A stretch of DNA of 64,000 nucleotides from Megachile rotundata (taxonomy: Eukaryota; Arthropoda; Insecta; Hymenoptera; Megachilidae). Below, piece by piece: positions 1 to 12,628 of this stretch. The translations under genes were made by a program, and so were the position numbers. Location of the stretch: NCBI RefSeq assembly GCF_050947335.1, contig NW_027473317.1, forward strand, positions 3,844,001 through 3,908,000, given 5' to 3'. Within the stretch, counting starts at the first letter, position 1, and each line of letters opens with the position of its first letter. The notes beneath the pieces are model-generated. The model searched no databases. It was not told the origin of the DNA and saw only the letters and a program-made list of their open reading frames with translations.

Positions 1-630
1 GTATGATTTTGATTGTATGATTGCGATTGTATGATTGTGATTGTGTGATTGTGATTGTGAGATTGTGATTGTATGATTTTGATTGTATGATCGTGATTCT
101 ATGATCGTGATTGTGAGATTTTGATTGTATGATTGTGATCGTATGATTGTGATTGTATGATTGTGATTGTATGATTGTGATTGTATGATTGTGATTGTAT
201 GATTGTGATTGTATGATTGTGATTGTATGATAGTAATTGTATGATTGTGATTGTATGATTGTCATTGTATGATTGTGATTGTATGACTGTGATTGTATGA
301 TTGTGATTGTATGATTGTGATTGTATGACTGTGATTGTATGATTGTGATTGTATGATTGTGATCGTATGATTGTGGTTCTTTGATTGCGATTGTATGATT
401 GTGATTGTATGATTGTGATTGTATGATTGTGATTGTATGATTGTGATTGTATGATTGTGATTGTATGATTGTGATTGTATGATTGTGATTGTATGATTGT
501 GATTATATGATTGTGATTGTATGAATGCGATTGTATGATTGTGACTGTATGATTGTGATTGTATGATTGTCATTGTATGATTGTGATTGTATGATTATGA
601 TTGTATGATTGTGATTGTATGATTGTGATT

Positions 631-1970
631 GTGTGATTGTGATTGTATGATTCTGATCGTATGATTGTGATTGTAAGATTGTGATTGTGTGATTGCGATT
701 GTATGATTGCGACTGTATGATTGTGATTGTATGATTGTCATTGTATGATTGTGATTGTATGATTATGATTGTATGATTGTGCTTGTATGATTGTGACTGT
801 GTGATTGTGATTGTATGATTGTGATTGTATGATTGTGATTGTAAGATTGTGATTGTGTGATTGTGATTGTATGATTCTGATAGTATGATTGTGATTGTAA
901 GATTGTGATTGTGTGATTGCGATTGTATGATTGTGACTGTATGATTGTGATTGTATGATTGTCATTGTATGATTGTGATTGTATGATTATGATTGTATGA
1001 TTGTGATTCTTTGATTGTGATTGTATGATTATGATTGTATGATTGTGATTGTATGATTGTGTTTGTGTGATTGTGATTGTATGATTCTGATCGTATGATT
1101 GTGATTCTTTGATTGCGATTGTATGATTGTGATTGTATGATTGTTATTGTATGATTGTGATTGTATGATTGTGATTGTATGATTGGCATCGTATGATTGT
1201 GATTGTGTGATTGCGATTGTATGATTGTGACTGTATGATTGTGATTGTATGATTGTCATTGTATGATTGTGATTGTATGATTATGATTGTATGATTGTCA
1301 TTGTATGATTGTGACTGTGTGATTGTGATTGTATGATTGTGATTGTATGATTGTGATTGTATGATTATGATCGTATGATTGTGATTGTATGATTGTGATT
1401 GTATGATTGTGATTGTACGATTGTGATTGCATGATTGTGATTGCATGATTGTGATTGTATGATTGTGATTGTATGATTGTGATTGTATGATTGTTTCTGT
1501 ATGATTGTGATTGTATGATTGCGATTGTATGATTCTGATTGTATGATTGTGATTGTGTGATTGTGATTGTGTGATTGTGATAGTATAATTGTGATTGTAT
1601 GATTGTGATTGTATGATTGTGATTGTATGATTGCGATTGTATGATTCTGATTGTATGATTGTGATTGTATGATCGTGATTGTATGATCGTGATTGTATGA
1701 TCGTGATTGTGAGATAGTGATTGTATGATTGTGGTTGTATGATTGTGATTGTATGATTGTGATTGTATGATTGTGATTGTATGATTGTGTTTGCATGATT
1801 GTGATTGTATGATCGTGATTGTGAGATTGTGATTGTATGATTGTGATTGTATGATTGTGATTGTATGATTGTGATTGTATGATTGTGATTGTATGATTGC
1901 GATTGTATGATTGTCATTGTATGATAGTAATTGTATGATTGTGATTGTATGATTGTCATTGTATGATTGC
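631..1970 (+). repeat. Module duplicated at about 3,557-5,092 (offset 2,926, then 3,122)
   Basis: From 631 the order gtgtgatt, plain, gattctgatc, gtaagatt and so on matches from 3,557 at an offset of 209 monomers. One visible difference is gatcgtatg near 659 against gatcatatg near 3,585, a CG/CA change. After the ggcatc landmark the offset rises to 3,122 because the second copy has 14 extra monomers (see 4,103-4,452). The gtttct landmarks at 1485 and 4607 fit the larger offset. The left break is plain here against gatcg in the partner. Confidence 0.8.
1177..1806 (+). repeat. Type example of the conserved variant-monomer cassette
   Basis: This stretch shows the order of rare variants that recurs across the window. 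The ggcatc monomer is at 1177-1190, a gact monomer and gtcatt follow, then gtacgatt and two gcatgatt monomers, and gtttct at 1485-1498. Next come a gata monomer at 1569 and gtataatt at 1583, a run of gatcg monomers, gtgagatag at 1709, ggtt at 1723, and gtgttt-gcatgatt at 1779-1806. The same order is recognisable near 4.1-4.9, 11.0-11.7, 13.5-14.1, 23.4-24.0, 26.3-26.9, 35.7-36.3 and 61.4-62.0 kb, with whole monomers added or missing. Conserved order of independent substitutions shows common descent by block duplication. Confidence 0.85.
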
Positions 1971-2086
1971 GATTGTATGATTGTGATTGTATGATTGTGA
2001 TTGTATGATTGTGATCGTATGATTGTGATCGTATGATTGTGATTGTGTGATTGTGATTGTATGATTGTGATTGTATGATTGTGATT

Positions 2087-3514
2087 GTATGATTGTGATT
2101 GTATGATTGTCATTGTATGATTGTGATTGTATGATTATGATTGTATGATTGTGATTCTTTGATTGTGATTGTATGATTATGATTGTATGATTGTGATTGT
2201 ATGATTGTGATTGTGTGATTGTGATTGTATGATTCTGATCGTATGATTGTGATTCTTTGATTGCGATTGTATGATTGTGATTGTATGATTGTTATTGTAT
2301 GATTGTGATTGTATGATTGGCATCGTATGATTGTGATTGTGTGATTGCGATTGTATGATTGTGACTGTATGATTGTGATTGTATGATTGTCATTGTATGA
2401 TTGTGATTGTATGATTATGATTGTATGATTGTCATTGTATGATTGTGATTGTGTGATTGTGATTGTATGATTGTGATTGTATGATTGTGATTGTATGATT
2501 ATGATCGTATGATTGCGATTGTATGATTGTGATTGTATGATTGTGATTGTATGATTGTGATTGTATGGTTGTGATCGTATGATTGCGATTCTTTGATTGC
2601 GATTGTATGACTGTGATTGTATGATTGTGATTGTATGATTGTGATTGTATGATTGTGATTGTATGATCGTGATTGTATGATCGTGATTGTGAGATTGTGA
2701 TTGTATGATTGTGATTGTATGATTGTGATTGTATGATTGTGATTGTATGATTGTTTCTGTATGATTGTGATTGTATGATTGCGATTGTATGATTCTGATT
2801 GTATGATTGTGATTGTGTGATTGTGATTGTGTGATTGTGATAGTATAATTGTGATTGTATGATTGTGATTGTATGTTTGTGATTGTATGATTGCGATTGT
2901 ATGATTCTGATTGTATGATTGTGATTGCATGATCGTGATTGTATGATCGTGATTGTATGATCGTGATTGTGAGATAGTGATTGTATGATTGTGGTTGTAT
3001 GATTGTGATTGTATGATTGTGATTGTATGATTGTGATTGTATGATTGTGTTTGCATGATTGTGATTGTATGATCGTGATTGTATGATCGTGATTGTATGA
3101 TCGTGATTGTATAATTGTGATTGTATGATTGTGATTGTATGATTGTGATTGTATGATTGCGATTGTATGATTCTGATTGTATGATTGTGATTGTATGATT
3201 GTGATTGTATGATCGTGATTATATGATCGTGATTGTATGATCGTGATTGTGAGATTGTGATTGTATGATTGTGGTTGTATGATTGTGATTGTATGATTGT
3301 GATTGTATGATTGTGATTGTATGATTGTGTTTGCATGATTGTGATTGTATGATTGTGATTGCGTGATTGTGATTGTATGATTGTGATTGTATGATTGTGA
3401 TTGTATGATTGTGATTGTATGATTGCGATTGTATGATTGTGATTGTATGATTGTGATTGTATGATTTTGATTGTATGATTGCGATTGTATGATTGTGATT
3501 GTGTGATTGTGATT
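2087..3514 (+). repeat. 102-monomer block, copy 1 (partners 8,121-9,548 and about 20,469-21,896)
   Basis: The 1,428-bp segment matches 8,121-9,548 at offset 6,034 (431 monomers). The left break is where the 8.1-kb copy carries a gact monomer; the right break is gatcg here against gtgagatt there. By eye the 8.1-kb copy has at least two private changes: gattgtg for gattgcg after the ctttgatt monomer near 8,290, and gattatatg for gattgtatg near 8,750. The 20.5-kb copy lacks both and agrees with this one, so these substitutions probably arose in the 8.1-kb copy after duplication. Confidence 0.85.
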
Positions 3515-3556
3515 GTATGATCGTGATTATATGATCGTGATTGTATGATCGTGATT

Positions 3557-5092
3557 GTGTGATTGTGATTGTATGATTCTGATCATATGATTGTGATTGT
3601 AAGATTGTGATTGTGTGATTGCGATTGTATGATTGCGACTGTATGATTGTGATTGTATGATTGTCATTGTATGATTGTGATTGTATGATTATGATTGTAT
3701 GATTGTGCTTGTATGATTGTGATTGTGTGATTGTGATTGTATGATTGTGATTGTATGATTGTGATTGTAAGATTGTGATTGTGTGATTGTGATTGTATGA
3801 TTCTGATAGTATGATTGTGATTGTAAGATTGTGATTGTGTGATTGCGATTGTATGATTGTGACTGTATGATTGTGATTGTATGATTGTCATTGTATGATT
3901 GTGATTGTATGATTATGATTGTATGATTGTGATTCTTTGATTGTGATTGTATGATTATGATTGTATGATTGTGATTGTATGATTGTGATTGTGTGATTGT
4001 GATTGTATGATTCTGATCGTATGATTGTGATTCTTTGATTGCGATTGTATGATTGTGATTGTATGATTGTTATTGTATGATTGTGATTGTATGATTGTGA
4101 TTGTATGATTGGCATCGTATGATTGTGATTGTGTGATTGCGATTGTATGATTGTGACTGTATGATTGTGATTGTATGATTGTCATTGTATGATTGTGATT
4201 GTATGATTATGATTGTATGATTGTCATTGTATGATTGTGATTGTGTGATTGTGATTGTATGATTATGATCGTATGATTGTGATTGTTTGATTGTGATTGT
4301 ATGATTGGCATCGTATGATTGTGATTGTGTGATTGCGATTGTATGATTGTGACTGTATGATTGTGATTGTATGATTGTCATTGTATGATTGTGATTGTAT
4401 GATTATGATTGTATGATTGTCATTGTATGATTGTGATTGTGTGATTGTGATTGTATGATTGTGATTGTATGATTGTGATTGTATGATTATGATCGTATGA
4501 TTGTGATTGTATGATTGTGATTGTATGATTGTGATTGTACGATTGTGATTGCATGATTGTGATTGCATGATTGTGATTGTATGATTGTGATTGTATGATT
4601 GTGATTGTATGATTGTTTCTGTATGATTGTGATTGTATGATTGCGATTGTATGATTCTGATTGTATGATTGTGATTGTGTGATTGTGATTGTGTGATTGT
4701 GATAGTATAATTGTGATTGTATGATTGTGATTGTATGATTGTGATTGTATGATTGCGATTGTATGATTCTGATTGTATGATTGTGATTGTATGATCGTGA
4801 TTGTATGATCGTGATTGTATGATCGTGATTGTGAGATAGTGATTGTATGATTGTGGTTGTATGATTGTGATTGTACGATTGTGATTGTATGATTGTGATT
4901 GTATGATTGTGTTTGCATGATTGTGATTGTATGATCGTGATTGTGAGATTGTGATTGTATGATTGTGATTGTATGATTGTGATTGTATGATTGTGATTGT
5001 ATGATTGTGATTGTATGATTGCGATTGTATGATTGTCATTGTATGATAGTAATTGTATGATTGTGATTGTATGATTGTCATTGTATGATTGC
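3557..5092 (+). repeat. Second copy of the 0.63-1.97 kb module
   Basis: This copy has the same landmarks in order: gattctgatc, gtaagatt, gtgctt, gattctgata, gtcatt, ggcatc (twice), gtttct at 4607, gata-gtataatt, gatcg run, gtgagatag, ggtt and gtgttt. Its extra length relative to the first copy is explained by the 196-bp local duplication inside it. Confidence 0.78.
4103..4452 (+). repeat. Local tandem duplication of 14 monomers (196 bp)
   Basis: The ggcatc monomer starts at 4103 and again at 4299. Between them runs plain, gtgtgattgcg, gact, plain, gtcatt, plain, gattatg, gtcatt, plain, gtgtgatt, gattatgatc, plain, gtttgatt. The order restarts after 4299 and agrees for 11 monomers (to 4,452). 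Related modules have a single ggcatc here, so this is a local duplication specific to this copy. Confidence 0.82.
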
Positions 5093-5908
5093 GATTGTAT
5101 GATTGTGATTGTATGATTGTGATTGTATGATTGTGATCGTATGATTGTGATCGTATGATTGTGATTGTATAATTGTGATTGTATGATTGTGATTGTATGA
5201 TTGTGATTGTATGATTGCGATTGTATGATTCTGATTGTATGATTGTGATTGTATGATTGTGATTGTATGATCGTGATTGTATGATCGTGATTGTGAGATT
5301 GTGATTGTATGATTGTGGTTGTATGATTGTGATTGTATGATTGTGATTGTATGATTGTGATCGTATGATTGCGATTCTTTGATTGCGATTGTATGATTGT
5401 GATTGTATGATTGTGATTGTATGATTGTGATTGTATGATTGTGATTGTATGATTGTGATTGTATGATTTTGATTGTATGATCGTGATTGTATGATCGTGA
5501 TTGTGAGATCGTGATTGTATGATTGTGATTGTATGATTGTGATTGTATGATTGTGATTGTATGATTGTGATTGTATGATAGTGATTGTATGATTGTGATT
5601 GTATGATTGTCATTGTATGATTGTGATTGTATGATTGTGATTGTATGATTGTGATCGTATGATTGTGATCGTATGATTGTGATCGTATGATTGTGATCGT
5701 ATGATTGTGATCGTATGATTGTGATTGTATGATTGTGATTGTATGATTGTGATTGTGTGATTGTGATTGTGAGATTGTGATTGTATGATTTTGATTGTAT
5801 GATCGTGATTCTATGATCGTGATTGTGAGATTTTGATTGTGTGATTGTGATTGTATGATTGTGATTGTATGATTGTGATTGTATGATTGTGATTGTATGA
5901 TTGTGATT
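4299..5908 (+). repeat. Block duplicated at 11,033-12,628 (offset 6,734, then 6,720)
   Basis: The ggcatc monomers at 4299 and 11033 and the gtttct monomers at 4607 and 11341 are 481 monomers apart. The offset drops by one monomer because this copy has five consecutive gatc-ending monomers (5,643-5,712) where the other has four. Agreement continues through gtgagatt, gattttg and ctatgatcg, and is lost at the gtacgatt monomer at 5,909. Confidence 0.78.
5643..5712 (+). repeat. Run of five gatc-ending monomers
   Basis: Five successive gtatgattgtgatc monomers give regularly spaced GATCG sites every 14 bp. Similar runs of five are at 6,679-6,748, 15,737-15,806 and 33,251-33,320. Runs of four are at 12,377 and 37,059. 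Length differences between related copies show that single monomers convert or are gained here. Confidence 0.85.
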
Positions 5909-8120
5909 GTACGATTGTGATTGTGTGATTGTGATTGTATGATTCTGATCGTATGATTGAGATTCTTTGATTGCGATTGTATGATTTTGATTGTATGATT
6001 GTGATTGTATGATTGTGATTGTATGACTGTGATTGTATGATTGGCATCGTATGATTGTGATTGTGTGATTGCGATTGTATGATTGTGACTGTATGATTGT
6101 GATTGTATGATTGTCATTGTATGATTGTGATTGTATGATTATGATTGTATGATTGTCGTTGTATGATTGTGATTGTGTGATTGTGATTGTATGATTGTGA
6201 TTGTGTGATTGTGATTGTATGATTATGATCGTATGATTGTGATTGTATGATTGTGATTGTATGATTGTGATTGTATGATTGTGATTGCATGATTGTGATT
6301 GCATGATTGTGATTGTATGATTGTGATTGTATGATTGTGATTGTATGATTGTTTCTGTATGATTGTGATTGTATGATTGCGATTGTATGATTGCGATTGT
6401 ATGATTGTGATTGTATGATCGTGATTATATGATCGTGATTGTATGATCGTGATTGTGAGATTGTGATTGTATGATTGTGGTTGTATGATTGTGATTGTAT
6501 GATTGTGATTGTATGATTGTGATTGTATGATTGTGATTGTATGATTGTGTTTGCATGATTGTGATTCTATGATTGTGATTGCGTGATTGTGATTGTATGA
6601 TTGTGATTGTATGATTGTGATTGTATGATTGTGATTGTATGATAGTAATTGTATGATTGTCAATGTATGATTGTGATTGTATGATTGTGATCGTATGATT
6701 GTGATCGTATGATTGTGATCGTATGATTGTGATCGTATGATTGTGATCGTATGAGTGTGATTGTATGATTGTGATTGTATGATTGTGATTGTATGATTGT
6801 GATTGTATGATTGTGATTGTATGATTGTGATTGTATGATTGTGATCGTATGATTGTGATCGTATGATTGTGATTCTTTGATTGCGATTGTATGATTGTGA
6901 TTGTATGATTGTGATTGTATGATTGTGATTGTATGATTGTGATTGTATGATTGTGATTGTATGATTGTGATTGTATGATTGCGATTGTATGATTGTGATT
7001 GTATGATTGTGATTGTATGATTGTGATCGTATGATTGTGGTCGTATGATTGTGATTGTATGATTGTGATTGTATGATTGTGATTGTATGATTGCGATTGT
7101 ATGATTGTGATTGTATGATTGTGATTGTATGATTGTGATCGTATGATTGTGGTCGTATGATTGTGATTGTATAATGGTGATTGTATGATTGCGATTGTAT
7201 GATTGTGATTGTATGATTGTGATCGTATGATTGTGATCGTATAATTGCGATTGTATGATTGTGACTGTATGATTGTGATTGTATGATTGTGATTGTATGA
7301 TTGTGATTGTATGATTGTGATTGTATGATTGTGACTGTATGATTGTGATTGTTTGATTGTGATTGTATGATTGTGATTGTGTGATTGTGATTGTATGATT
7401 CTGATAGTATGATTGTGATTGTAAGATTGTGATTGTGTGATTGCGATTGTATGATTGTGACTATATGATTGTGATTGTATGATTGTCATTGTATGATTGT
7501 GATTGTATGATTATGATTGTATGATTGTGATTCTTTGATTGTGATTGTATGATTATGATTGTATGATTGTGATTGTATGATTGTGATTGTGTGATTGTGA
7601 TTGTATGATTCTGATCGTATGATTGTGATTCTTTGATTCCGATTGTATGATTGTGATTGTATGATTGTTATTGTATAATTGTGATCGTATGATTGTGATT
7701 GTGTGATTGCGATTGTATGATTGTGACTGTATGATTGTGATTGTATGATTGTGATTGTATGATTGTGATTGTATGATTATGATTGTATGATTGTGATTGT
7801 ATGATTGTGATTGTGTGATTGTGATTGTATGATTCTGATCGTATGATTGTGATTGTAAGATTGTGATTGTGTGATTGCGATTGTATGATTGTGACTGTAT
7901 GATTGTGATTGTATGATTGTCATTGTATGATTGTGATTGTATGATTATGATTGTATGATTGTGCTTGTATGATTGTGATTGTGTGATTGTGATTGTATGA
8001 TTGTGATTGTATGATTGTGATTGTAAGATTGTGATTGTGTGATTGTGATTGTATGATTCTGATAGTATGATTGTGATTGTAAGATTGTGATTGTGTGATT
8101 GCGATTGTATGATTGTGACT

Positions 8121-9548
8121 GTATGATTGTGATTGTATGATTGTCATTGTATGATTGTGATTGTATGATTATGATTGTATGATTGTGATTCTTTGATTGT
8201 GATTGTATGATTATGATTGTATGATTGTGATTGTATGATTGTGATTGTGTGATTGTGATTGTATGATTCTGATCGTATGATTGTGATTCTTTGATTGTGA
8301 TTGTATGATTGTGATTGTATGATTGTTATTGTATGATTGTGATTGTATGATTGGCATCGTATGATTGTGATTGTGTGATTGCGATTGTATGATTGTGACT
8401 GTATGATTGTGATTGTATGATTGTCATTGTATGATTGTGATTGTATGATTATGATTGTATGATTGTCATTGTATGATTGTGATTGTGTGATTGTGATTGT
8501 ATGATTGTGATTGTATGATTGTGATTGTATGATTATGATCGTATGATTGCGATTGTATGATTGTGATTGTATGATTGTGATTGTATGATTGTGATTGTAT
8601 GGTTGTGATCGTATGATTGCGATTCTTTGATTGCGATTGTATGACTGTGATTGTATGATTGTGATTGTATGATTGTGATTGTATGATTGTGATTGTATGA
8701 TCGTGATTGTATGATCGTGATTGTGAGATTGTGATTGTATGATTGTGATTATATGATTGTGATTGTATGATTGTGATTGTATGATTGTTTCTGTATGATT
8801 GTGATTGTATGATTGCGATTGTATGATTCTGATTGTATGATTGTGATTGTGTGATTGTGATTGTGTGATTGTGATAGTATAATTGTGATTGTATGATTGT
8901 GATTGTATGTTTGTGATTGTATGATTGCGATTGTATGATTCTGATTGTATGATTGTGATTGCATGATCGTGATTGTATGATCGTGATTGTATGATCGTGA
9001 TTGTGAGATAGTGATTGTATGATTGTGGTTGTATGATTGTGATTGTATGATTGTGATTGTATGATTGTGATTGTATGATTGTGTTTGCATGATTGTGATT
9101 GTATGATCGTGATTGTATGATCGTGATTGTATGATCGTGATTGTATAATTGTGATTGTATGATTGTGATTGTATGATTGTGATTGTATGATTGCGATTGT
9201 ATGATTCTGATTGTATGATTGTGATTGTATGATTGTGATTGTATGATCGTGATTATATGATCGTGATTGTATGATCGTGATTGTGAGATTGTGATTGTAT
9301 GATTGTGGTTGTATGATTGTGATTGTATGATTGTGATTGTATGATTGTGATTGTATGATTGTGTTTGCATGATTGTGATTGTATGATTGTGATTGCGTGA
9401 TTGTGATTGTATGATTGTGATTGTATGATTGTGATTGTATGATTGTGATTGTATGATTGCGATTGTATGATTGTGATTGTATGATTGTGATTGTATGATT
9501 TTGATTGTATGATTGCGATTGTATGATTGTGATTGTGTGATTGTGATT
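8121..9548 (+). repeat. 102-monomer block, copy 2
   Basis: Partner of 2,087-3,514, embedded in the larger 6.5-17.1 kb block, so it recurs again near 20.5-21.9 kb at offset 12,348. It carries the private substitutions noted for its partner. After 9,548 the two paths differ: here gtgagatt follows, while copy 1 continues into gatcg monomers. Confidence 0.85.
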
Positions 9549-9856
9549 GTGAGATTGTGATTGTATGGTTTTGATTGTATGATCGTGATTCTATGATCGT
9601 GATTGTATGATCGTGATTATATGATCGTGATTGTATGATCGTGATTGTGAGATTGTGATTGTATGATTGTGGTTGTATGATTGTGATTGTATGATTGTGA
9701 TTGTATGATTGTGATTGTATGATTGTGTTTGCATGATTGTGATTGTATGATTGTGATTGCGTGATTGTGATTGTATGATTGTGATTGTATGATTGTGATT
9801 GTATGATTGTGATTGTATGATTGCGATTGTATGATTGTGATTGTATGATTGTGATT

Positions 9857-11950
9857 GTATGATTTTGATTGTATGATTGCGATTGTATGATTGTGATTGT
9901 GTGATTGTGATTGTGAGATTGTGATTGTATGATTTTGATTGTATGATCGTGATTCTATGATCGTGATTGTGAGATTTTGATTGTATGATTGTGATCGTAT
10001 GATTGTGATTGTATGATTGTGATTGTATGATTGTGATTGTATGATTGTGATTGTATGATTGTGATTGTATGATTGTGATTGTATGATAGTAATTGTATGA
10101 TTGTGATTGTATGATTGTCATTGTATGATTGTGATTGTATGACTGTGATTGTATGATTGTGATTGTATGATTGTGATTGTATGACTGTGATTGTATGATT
10201 GTGATTGTATGATTGTGATCGTATGATTGTGGTTCTTTGATTGCGATTGTATGATTGTGATTGTATGATTGTGATTGTATGATTGTGATTGTATGATTGT
10301 GATTGTATGATTGTGATTGTATGATTGTGATTGTATGATTGTGATTGTATGATTGTGATTATATGATTGTGATTGTATGAATGCGATTGTATGATTGTGA
10401 CTGTATGATTGTGATTGTATGATTGTCATTGTATGATTGTGATTGTATGATTATGATTGTATGATTGTGATTGTATGATTGTGATTGTGTGATTGTGATT
10501 GTATGATTCTGATCGTATGATTGTGATTGTAAGATTGTGATTGTGTGATTGCGATTGTATGATTGCGACTGTATGATTGTGATTGTATGATTGTCATTGT
10601 ATGATTGTGATTGTATGATTATGATTGTATGATTGTGCTTGTATGATTGTGACTGTGTGATTGTGATTGTATGATTGTGATTGTATGATTGTGATTGTAA
10701 GATTGTGATTGTGTGATTGTGATTGTATGATTCTGATAGTATGATTGTGATTGTAAGATTGTGATTGTGTGATTGCGATTGTATGATTGTGACTGTATGA
10801 TTGTGATTGTATGATTGTCATTGTATGATTGTGATTGTATGATTATGATTGTATGATTGTGATTCTTTGATTGTGATTGTATGATTATGATTGTATGATT
10901 GTGATTGTATGATTGTGTTTGTGTGATTGTGATTGTATGATTCTGATCGTATGATTGTGATTCTTTGATTGCGATTGTATGATTGTGATTGTATGATTGT
11001 TATTGTATGATTGTGATTGTATGATTGTGATTGTATGATTGGCATCGTATGATTGTGATTGTGTGATTGCGATTGTATGATTGTGACTGTATGATTGTGA
11101 TTGTATGATTGTCATTGTATGATTGTGATTGTATGATTATGATTGTATGATTGTCATTGTATGATTGTGACTGTGTGATTGTGATTGTATGATTGTGATT
11201 GTATGATTGTGATTGTATGATTATGATCGTATGATTGTGATTGTATGATTGTGATTGTATGATTGTGATTGTACGATTGTGATTGCATGATTGTGATTGC
11301 ATGATTGTGATTGTATGATTGTGATTGTATGATTGTGATTGTATGATTGTTTCTGTATGATTGTGATTGTATGATTGCGATTGTATGATTCTGATTGTAT
11401 GATTGTGATTGTGTGATTGTGATTGTGTGATTGTGATAGTATAATTGTGATTGTATGATTGTGATTGTATGATTGTGATTGTATGATTGCGATTGTATGA
11501 TTCTGATTGTATGATTGTGATTGTATGATCGTGATTGTATGATCGTGATTGTATGATCGTGATTGTGAGATAGTGATTGTATGATTGTGGTTGTATGATT
11601 GTGATTGTATGATTGTGATTGTATGATTGTGATTGTATGATTGTGTTTGCATGATTGTGATTGTATGATCGTGATTGTGAGATTGTGATTGTATGATTGT
11701 GATTGTATGATTGTGATTGTATGATTGTGATTGTATGATTGTGATTGTATGATTGCGATTGTATGATTGTCATTGTATGATAGTAATTGTATGATTGTGA
11801 TTGTATGATTGTCATTGTATGATTGCGATTGTATGATTGTGATTGTATGATTGTGATTGTATGATTGTGATCGTATGATTGTGATCGTATGATTGTGATT
11901 GTGTGATTGTGATTGTATGATTGTGATTGTATGATTGTGATTGTATGATT
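9857..11950 (+). repeat. Duplicated block, copy 2 (partner 1-2,094)
   Basis: Copy of 1-2,094 at an offset of 704 monomers. A third version begins at 22,205, 12,348 bp after this one. That third copy gains one plain monomer between the ggttct landmark (10,231 against 22,579) and the gattatatg landmark (10,361 against 22,723), which raises the offset to 12,362. This is a clear single-monomer length change between copies. Confidence 0.87.
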
Positions 11951-12628
11951 GCGATTGTATGATTCTGATTGTATGATTGTGATTGTATGATTGTGATTGT
12001 ATGATCGTGATTGTATGATCGTGATTGTGAGATTGTGATTGTATGATTGTGGTTTTATGATTGTGATTGTATGATTGTGATTGTATGATTGTGATCGTAT
12101 GATTGCGATTCTTTGATTGCGATTGTATGATTGTGATTGTATGATTGTGATAGTATGATTGTGATTGTATGATTGTGATTGTATGATTGTGATTGTATGA
12201 TTTTGATTGTATGATCGTGATTGTATGATCGTGATTGTGAGATCGTGATTGTATGATTGTGATTGTATGATTGTGATTGTATGATTGTGATTGTATGATT
12301 GTGATTGTATGATAGTGATTGTATGATTGTGATTGTATGATTGTCATTGTATGATTGTGATTGTATGATTGTGATTGTATGATTGTGATCGTATGATTGT
12401 GATCGTATGATTGTGATCGTATGATTGTGATCGTATGATTGTGATTGTATGATTGTGATTGTATGATTGTGATTGTGTGGTTGTGATTGTGAGATTGTGA
12501 TTGTATGATTTTGATTGTATGATCGTGATTCTATGTTCGTGATTGTGAGATTTTGATTGTGTGATTGTGATTGTATGATTGTGATTGTATGATTGTGATT
12601 GTATGATTGTGATTGTATGATTGTGATT
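11033..12628 (+). repeat. Second copy of the 4.3-5.9 kb block
   Basis: Partner of 4,299-5,908. Visible differences include ctatgttcg (near 12,531) where the partner has ctatgatcg, gtgtggtt where the partner has gtgtgatt, and ggtttt near 12,053 where the partner has ggttgt. The first two recur or nearly recur near 24.9 kb, and ggtttt recurs near 24.4 kb, because this region is itself part of the 12.35-kb duplication. Confidence 0.76.

Larger units (their letters stand above)
1..2094 (+). repeat. Duplicated block, copy 1 (partner 9,857-11,950, offset 9,856)
   Basis: From base 1 the variant sequence (gattttg, gattgcg, plain, gtgtgatt, gtgagatt, gattttg, gatcg, ctatgatcg) is the same as from base 9,857, exactly 704 monomers later. 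Agreement holds through the ggcatc and gtttct landmarks and ends near 2,094, where this copy runs into gtcatt and the partner into gattgcg-gattctg. The left end is cut by the window, so the true block is at least 2.1 kb. It carries the cassette described at 1,177-1,806. Confidence 0.88.

Noticed and set aside
738..1189. Chains of ORFs with 4-bp ATGA overlaps resembling a translationally coupled operon
   Set aside because: A single variant, gtcatt, creates both the stop (TCA) and the start (CAT) on the minus strand, so the overlaps are by-products of one substitution spread by duplication.
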